From Cyanobacteriota bacterium (lineage in GTDB: Bacteria; Cyanobacteriota; Cyanobacteriia; PCC-6307; Cyanobiaceae), in NCBI GenBank assembly GCA_026389315.1, contig JAPLIC010000024.1, positions 1 through 64,000 of the forward strand: a stretch of DNA of 64,000 nucleotides. Direction: 5' to 3'. Under the pieces are notes generated by a model. It ran no database searches. It had not been told where the DNA came from and worked only from the letters and a program-made list of their open reading frames with translations. The position numbers were made by a program, and so were the translations under genes. Shown in pieces: positions 58,260 through 64,000 of this stretch. Numbering within the stretch: the stretch's first letter is position 1; every line of letters begins with the position of its first letter.

Positions 58260-59270
58260 ATGGTCCGGATCCAGCCGTTGTCTCCCTCCTTCATGTCGGA
58301 TCCCAGGCCCGAGCGGCGGCGCCTCTGGAAGGCCGCCATCAAGTGGCCCATGTATGCCGTGGCGGTCATGCCGGTGCTGCTGGCGGCCGGCTGGCGCCGC
58401 AGCCAGGGGCTGCCGGTCAGCCAGTCCCAGCTGCTGTTGTTTCTGCTGGCGGCGGTGTTGCTGCTGGCCTGGGAAAACCTGGCCAACGATGTCTTTGATG
58501 CCGACACCGGCGTGGATGCCAACGGCAAGCCCCACTCCCTGGTCAATCTCACCGGCCGGCGGGATCGGGTGGCAGGCTGGGCCAATGGGGCCCTGCTGCT
58601 TGGCCTGTTGTTGATGGCGCTGGTCGCTTTGCGCAGCACCCCGGCGGTCTTTGGCCTGGTGCTGCTGTGTTGCGGCTTGGGATACATCTACCAGGGACCG
58701 CCCTTTCGATTGGGCTACCGCGGCCTGGGGGAACCCCTCTGCTGGCTGGCTTTCGGCCCCTGCGCCACCGCCGCAGCCCTGCTGGCCCTGGCCCCCGCTC
58801 AGCCGGCCGCTGCCCCTGGCGGCGGCGCCATCCCCTGGGGCACCGCCCTGGTGCTGGGCAGCGGTCCGGCCTTGGCCACCTGCCTGGTGCTGTTCTGTTC
58901 CCATTTCCATCAGGTGGCCGAGGACGCCTCCCATGGCAAACGCTCGCCGGTGGTGCGCCTGGGCACCGCCCGGGCCGCCGGTCTGGTGCCCTGGTTTGTC
59001 GCCACCTCCCTGGCCCTGCAGTGGGCGCCGGTGCTGCTGGGATGGTGGCCCCTTTCGGCCCTGCTGGGGGCCATCGGCCTGCCCCCCGCCCGCGCCCTGA
59101 TCCAATTGCTGGGCCAGGCCCATGACCAGCCCGAGCGCATCAGCGGCAGCAAGTTTCTGGCCCTGCGCTTCCAGGCCCTCAGCGGCCTGGGCCTGGCGGC
59201 GGGCCTGGCCCTGGCCCCCTGGCTGGCCCGGATCGGTGCCGCTGGGCTTGGTCCTGTCCAAGGGCCATGA
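58260..59270 (+). CDS. menA: 2-carboxy-1,4-naphthoquinone phytyltransferase
   Basis: UbiA motif NDVFDADTGVDANGKPHSLVNLTGRRD, men gene cluster. Confidence 0.9.
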   Translation: MVRIQPLSPSFMSDPRPERRRLWKAAIKWPMYAVAVMPVLLAAGWRRSQGLPVSQSQLLLFLLAAVLLLAWENLANDVFDADTGVDANGKPHSLVNLTGRRDRVAGWANGALLLGLLLMALVALRSTPAVFGLVLLCCGLGYIYQGPPFRLGYRGLGEPLCWLAFGPCATAAALLALAPAQPAAAPGGGAIPWGTALVLGSGPALATCLVLFCSHFHQVAEDASHGKRSPVVRLGTARAAGLVPWFVATSLALQWAPVLLGWWPLSALLGAIGLPPARALIQLLGQAHDQPERISGSKFLALRFQALSGLGLAAGLALAPWLARIGAAGLGPVQGP

Positions 59271-60280
59271 AGGCCAGCGGCGCCGGGGTCGATGCGCTGC
59301 TGCGTCTGAGCTGGCGCCCCTTTTCTTTTGTGCTGCCGAGGGAACTGGTCACGGCCCATGGGGCGGTGAGCGAGCGGTGTGGCTGGCTGCTGCGACTGGA
59401 AAACGCTGAGGGCGCCGTGGGTTGGGGGGAGGCGGCGCCGTTGGGGTTGTCTCTGCAGGCCCCCGGGCGGCCTTGCCCAATCACGGCGGCCGCCCTGGCG
59501 GATCTGGGCTCCGTGCGAACCCGTCTTGAGCTGGAAGGGTTGCTGCCGACCCTGCCGGCGGCACTGGGCTTTGGCCTCGGCTCGGCCCTGGCCGAACTGG
59601 AGGGACGGGTGGGGCCCGGTGCCGGCGGATGGCGGCCGGCTCCCGCGGCGGCCTGGCTGTTGCCCGCTGGACAGGCGGCCCTGGCCGAAGTCGACCGCTT
59701 GCTGGCCAGCCAGGGCTCCCTGCGCCCTGGCCTGACCTTCAAGTGGAAGGTGGCCGCGACCGGCGATGGGCTGGAGCGGGCTGTGTTGGAGGAGCTGCTG
59801 GACCGCCTGCGCCCCCCAGACCGGCTGCGAATTGATGCCAACGGCGGCTGGGATCGGGCCACCGCAGCCCGCTGGGCCGATCGGTTGGTGGGCGAGCCCC
59901 GGCTGGACTGGATTGAGCAACCCCTGCCCCCCGAGGATGGGGAGGGATTGGGGGCCCTGGCCGCTCGCTTGCCCGTCGCCCTGGATGAATCCCTGCGGGC
60001 CGATCCCGGCTTGTGTCACCGCTGGCCGGGGTGGCAGGTGCGGCGGCCGGCTCTGGAGGGCGATCCCAGGCCCCTGCTGGCCCAGCTGACCGCGGGGGTG
60101 CCGTGGCTGATGGTGAGCACCGCCCTGGAAACGGGGGTGGGCCGCCGCTGGATCCACCATCTGGCGGCCCTCCAGGCCGAAGGCCCCACCCCCACAGCCC
60201 CGGGGCTGGCGCCCGGCTGGACCCCTGAGGGGCCCTTGTTTGCGGCCGATCCCGAGCGGGTGTGGGAGGCGGTGGCATGA
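59267..60280 (+). CDS. menC: o-Succinylbenzoate synthase
   Basis: FKWKVA, RIDANGGWDRATAARWADRL, WIEQPLPPED, ALDES. Confidence 0.88.
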   Translation: MKASGAGVDALLRLSWRPFSFVLPRELVTAHGAVSERCGWLLRLENAEGAVGWGEAAPLGLSLQAPGRPCPITAAALADLGSVRTRLELEGLLPTLPAALGFGLGSALAELEGRVGPGAGGWRPAPAAAWLLPAGQAALAEVDRLLASQGSLRPGLTFKWKVAATGDGLERAVLEELLDRLRPPDRLRIDANGGWDRATAARWADRLVGEPRLDWIEQPLPPEDGEGLGALAARLPVALDESLRADPGLCHRWPGWQVRRPALEGDPRPLLAQLTAGVPWLMVSTALETGVGRRWIHHLAALQAEGPTPTAPGLAPGWTPEGPLFAADPERVWEAVA

Positions 60281-61500
60281 GGGGGGCGGATCCCCTGGTG
60301 CTGGAGGCGGCAGGCGAGGCGGGCCCCCTGGTTCCCCGGATCCTCGCAGCCTGGGCGGAGGGCCGGCCGGTGGCCCTGGCCGCTCCCGTCGATCGGCAGG
60401 AGTTGGAAGCGGCCCTGGGCGACGGCAGCAATTGGCCTTCACTGGCCCCCTCCGTTGTCCTGGGCAGTGGCGGTAGCAGTGGCCGGCGCCGCTGGTGCCT
60501 GCAACCCCTCGCCCACCTGGAGGCCTCGGCGGCGGCCAGCGCCGCTCTGCTGGTGGGCCAGGGCCTGGATCCAGCCACCTGCCTCCACCTCAATCCCCTG
60601 CCCCTGCACCACGTCAGCGGCCTGTTGCCCCTGGTGCGCACGCGCCAGTGGGGCGCCCAGCTGGGCCTGCTCCCCGCCGCCTGGATGCGCGACCCTGACC
60701 TGCTGGCCCTGGCGGCGCCGCTGCCTGTCCAGCGTCCCGTGGTGTTGTCGCTGGTGCCCACCCAATTGACCCGCTTGATGACCACGGCGACGGGTGTGGA
60801 TTGGCTGCGCCGCTGCGCCGTGATCTGGGTGGGGGGCGCGGCCCTGGCGCCAGCGCTGGCGACCCGGGCGCGGCAGCTGGGACTGCGGCTTTCCCCTTGC
60901 TATGGCGCCACCGAAACCGCCGCCATGGTCTGTGCCCTGGCACCCGACCGCTTCCTGGCCGGCGAATCTGGCTGTGGGCCGGCCCTCGTCGATGTGGCCC
61001 TGCGCCTGGATGGGAAGACGGGGGCGTTGGAGGTGCGCACGGCGCGGCTCGCTTGCGGTTGGCTGGAGGCCGGTCGGCTGATCTCCCTGGCCCCAGGAGC
61101 TGGCGGTTGGTGGCGCAGTGGCGATGCCGGCCGCCTGGACCCCGGTGGCTTGACCGTCCTGGGCCGTCTGGATGGTGCCCTGCAGAGCGGCGCTGAAACG
61201 GTCTTCCCTGAGGAGTTGGAGGGGCGGCTGGCCGCGGCGGCCCTGGGGCGCGGGTTGCCCCTGGAGGCCGTGTTGCTGCTGGGGCAGCCGGAAGCGGAGT
61301 GGGGCGAGCGGTTGCTGGCCCTGGTGCGCCCCCAGCCGGGGGCCGATGGTGCCGCCCTGATCACCGCCTTGCAGCAGTTGACGGCCCGGTGGCGGCCGGC
61401 GGATCGCCCCCGCCGCTGGCACCTCTGCGGCGAGCTGGCCCCCAATGCCGCCGGCAAGTGGGAACGTTCGCGCTGGCGGCGCTGGTTAGCCGAGGCGTGA
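60262..61500 (+). CDS. menE: o-Succinylbenzoate-CoA ligase
   Basis: AMP-binding motifs: LGSGGSSGRRRW, CYGATETAAMVC, GRLDGALQSGAETVFPEELE. Confidence 0.88.
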   Translation: MGGGGMRGADPLVLEAAGEAGPLVPRILAAWAEGRPVALAAPVDRQELEAALGDGSNWPSLAPSVVLGSGGSSGRRRWCLQPLAHLEASAAASAALLVGQGLDPATCLHLNPLPLHHVSGLLPLVRTRQWGAQLGLLPAAWMRDPDLLALAAPLPVQRPVVLSLVPTQLTRLMTTATGVDWLRRCAVIWVGGAALAPALATRARQLGLRLSPCYGATETAAMVCALAPDRFLAGESGCGPALVDVALRLDGKTGALEVRTARLACGWLEAGRLISLAPGAGGWWRSGDAGRLDPGGLTVLGRLDGALQSGAETVFPEELEGRLAAAALGRGLPLEAVLLLGQPEAEWGERLLALVRPQPGADGAALITALQQLTARWRPADRPRRWHLCGELAPNAAGKWERSRWRRWLAEA

Positions 61501-61681
61501 GGGGTGATCGCCAAAGTCAACAATGTTGTCGTTGACGTGGCTGAAGGGCCCGGAATTTGGGTGAGTGACGTTAACTTGTTTTGGCGCTAAAATTGCGAGG
61601 GGCTCTGCGAGTCGTATCCCTGCATGGCACTGCGGGGTGAATCAATTCACGTTTTTTGGCCATTTTGCATTCATTCCACTA

Positions 61682-62845
61682 ATGAATTCTTTTGCTCTGT
61701 CTTCTGGTCCTGCGGGCGACCTGCAGACGTTTCGGCCCCTGGCCAACGGGGGGCTTCCCTCAGATTCTCTGTCCTACAAAAGCACGCGCCTGATGGCCCG
61801 TGCCGTCAATGGGATGCAGATGGCCCTGGCCGAGGCCTACGTCAATGGGCTGGAAATTCCCGATTCTTTGTATCGGGCCATGCTGCATAGCACGATGCCA
61901 ACCCTGTTTCGGAGTTTCCCTGGCCTGCTGGCTCCCTATGAATGGGTTTTGACGGAATCAGATCGCCTGGCGGAGTCATCCGGTGAATTGATGAAGATTC
62001 AATATGACCTTCCCCAGACGATGCTCAATAAGATGCTGGGCGATTGGGAGCCGATTTATCCCAAGTACAGCATGGGGCTTTGGGAAAATGGGGCTCAAGA
62101 TCTGGAGGAGTCGCAAAAACAAATGATCGACCAGCTGATCGAGAGGCTTGGTATTGAGGATGGCGATCAGATTCTTGACTTCGGCTGTGGTTGGGGTTGC
62201 GTGCCCAACTACATCATGACCAAGTTTGCCAATGTTCGCTTTACTGGTGTCAACCTCAGCCACCAGCAATGCACTTATATGCGCACCAAGATGAACGATC
62301 CCCGCAGCCAGCTCAGCTCGGGAAGGTTCACTTTGGTGGAAGGGGACCTAAATGACATTGAGTTTGCCGAGAAATTTGACAAGATCGTTTCGGTGGGTGT
62401 TTTTTGCCATGTGGGCAACCTGACCCAGTCCCTGCAGAAGTTGGCCTCCTTGCTCAAGCCCAAGGGCCGGGCATTGATCCATATCATCACGGTGCGAATC
62501 CCGAATAATATGTCGTCGGGGTTCACCCATAAGTACATCTTCCCCCATGGCAGGTATTGGAACCATGACGCCATCCCAAGTCATAGTCGTGACTTGAAAA
62601 CAGTGAAGCGCTGGTATCTCAATGGTATGAACTACCACCAGACCCTCACGCAATGGTTGCATCGCTTTGATGCCAATCAAAGTGAGTTTCAGAGTCTTGA
62701 TTATGGAATGGATTATGCACGCTTTCGGCGCATCTGGCGTTTTTATCTCCTGCTGCTTGGTACGATTTTTGCCACCTGTGATGGTGAGTACAACGGCAAT
62801 GGCCAGTACCTGCTGACCCATGCTGATGCCTCCGGGCTGGCCTGA
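61682..62845 (+). CDS. Cyclopropane-fatty-acid-synthase-like SAM methyltransferase
   Basis: PKYSMGLWENGAQDLEESQKQMIDQLIERLGIEDGDQILDFGCGWGCVPNYI, FTGVNLSHQQ. Confidence 0.85.
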   Translation: MNSFALSSGPAGDLQTFRPLANGGLPSDSLSYKSTRLMARAVNGMQMALAEAYVNGLEIPDSLYRAMLHSTMPTLFRSFPGLLAPYEWVLTESDRLAESSGELMKIQYDLPQTMLNKMLGDWEPIYPKYSMGLWENGAQDLEESQKQMIDQLIERLGIEDGDQILDFGCGWGCVPNYIMTKFANVRFTGVNLSHQQCTYMRTKMNDPRSQLSSGRFTLVEGDLNDIEFAEKFDKIVSVGVFCHVGNLTQSLQKLASLLKPKGRALIHIITVRIPNNMSSGFTHKYIFPHGRYWNHDAIPSHSRDLKTVKRWYLNGMNYHQTLTQWLHRFDANQSEFQSLDYGMDYARFRRIWRFYLLLLGTIFATCDGEYNGNGQYLLTHADASGLA

Positions 62846-62976
62846 TTGGGTGGGTCGTTGGCGATTAAGTTTTGTATCTCGCGCTTCCATACTGAGATAG
62901 CTCCCCTACCGTATTGGAGGTAATATTTTTCCAATAAATTCTTTTCTCCCCATTTTTTCTCCCCGCCAACACGCCC

Positions 62977-63648
62977 ATGTCAAATGTAGCAGGCAAGGCC
63001 TACGCGATGACCTTGATCACCCCCATGCGGCCGTCCCGGACCTGGATCAACCGTTTCGTGTTTGCTGTGGGGAGGTTGGAGCCGGCATTTTTGCGTGGAT
63101 TATTAAACCTTTCCATTATTCATTTTGCCCGTTGGGTTGTTATTCCCCGGGATCGCTGGCCGGGGATTAGGCCCGAAATGGTTCCAGCCAATGATTCCAT
63201 GTTATTTGTCAGTAATTTCAATGGCACCTGGGATCAATATATTGACAGCTTTTCCGATGGCATTCCCAACGGGCTGGATTTGTTTTGGTACAGCAGCACT
63301 GCCTATCCCGGATCCATTCCCATTACCCCTTTTAAGAATTATATAAAACATAATCAAATTGGTACGGACTATTATTATAATTCTACTCCGGGTTCGGCCC
63401 AGCGGGACATCAAATCAGCCCTGCGCATCTGGGCCGGTATCGATGTCTTGACCCAAGCGCTTCCCAGTGCGGATCCAGAGGCCTTTTCCCTGCTCTACGC
63501 CAGGGTGACCCAGGCGCTCCAGAACAACCTCGCCGCCTCGGGTCCGGCGCCCATTGCCAGTACGGATACCCAGAAGGCGGATGCCAACCGCAGGCAACTG
63601 ACAGCCAAGTTTTACGCCACCCGCGCCGCCTCCCGTTCGCTTTCTTAA
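62977..63648 (+). CDS. Conserved hypothetical protein
   Basis: 223-aa ORF, next to a related-context ORF downstream. Confidence 0.65.
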   Translation: MSNVAGKAYAMTLITPMRPSRTWINRFVFAVGRLEPAFLRGLLNLSIIHFARWVVIPRDRWPGIRPEMVPANDSMLFVSNFNGTWDQYIDSFSDGIPNGLDLFWYSSTAYPGSIPITPFKNYIKHNQIGTDYYYNSTPGSAQRDIKSALRIWAGIDVLTQALPSADPEAFSLLYARVTQALQNNLAASGPAPIASTDTQKADANRRQLTAKFYATRAASRSLS

Positions 63649-63654
63649 CTCCCC

Positions 63655-64000
63655 ATGCCTAATTTTGACGGTGGCCACTATTTCCTCACGGCCCTGATCC
63701 CCGTGCGCCAAACGGACCCTGCTGGTACGGACAGGATCCTTTCCCATGTCCATGCCATCAAGGAGGTGTTGGCCAGCCTGCCTACCGAGAACCAGGATCC
63801 CTACGGCTCGGCAGAAGCCAATCTCGCCGAGGGCATGCTGACGACGGCTCCCTTCAGTCGGGACCTGCGCACCCATCTGGCCCGTATGGTGGTGATCGAC
63901 GATGTTGCCTATAACGGCCGCCAACATCAAGATGCCATTCGCACAGCGATACGCGGCCCCAATCCGGTCCTGACCGAAGCGGTCGACCACCTGCCCTGGT
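63655..64000 (+). CDS. Hypothetical protein (partial, runs off window edge)
   Basis: MPNFDGGHYFLTALIPVRQTDPAGTDRILSHVHAIKEVLASLP open to window end. Confidence 0.6.
   Translation, partial: MPNFDGGHYFLTALIPVRQTDPAGTDRILSHVHAIKEVLASLPTENQDPYGSAEANLAEGMLTTAPFSRDLRTHLARMVVIDDVAYNGRQHQDAIRTAIRGPNPVLTEAVDHLPW

Noticed and set aside
1-64000. CRISPR arrays, rRNA, tRNA genes
   Set aside because: No regularly spaced direct repeats, rRNA signatures or cloverleaf genes noticed by eye; tRNAscan-SE/CRISPRCasFinder would be decisive.

Overview
Cyanobacterial chromosome segment, apparently from the Synechococcus/Cyanobium lineage (chlM, menF/A/C/E, pgk, murG and spoT context; GC-rich). Core genes are broken up by accessory DNA. 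Main observations: (1) a chromosomal integron at about 11.5-15.4 kb. It has an IntI-type integrase with the IntI-specific 'KQWYWQWVFPQ' insert, a putative attI core GTTATAC, and two attC sites whose R''/R' boxes match the cassette boundaries. Cassettes carry an unknown protein, a MazF/PemK-type toxin-antitoxin (TA) pair and an MNT/HEPN pair. intI points the same way as the cassettes, which is the unusual orientation. (2) An island remnant at the mnmE 3' end: about 90 bp of the mnmE 3' end is repeated 1.7 kb downstream and brackets a candidate ADP-ribosyltransferase-like two-gene TA operon and a decayed higBA. (3) Two paralogous loci (16.3-16.9 kb and 30.7-31.2 kb) in which a coiled-coil ORF is nested in the +1 frame of a transmembrane ORF. 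(4) A four-gene SNF2 helicase/DUF4391/type III Mod/Res operon followed by two tandem MNT-HEPN pairs. (5) Several otherwise intact genes interrupted by a single in-frame stop (glutaminase, Anbu, HigA), plus a dense TA graveyard. (6) prfB with the CTTTGAC programmed +1 frameshift. All calls come from reading the sequence and the supplied ORF track; no database searches were run.
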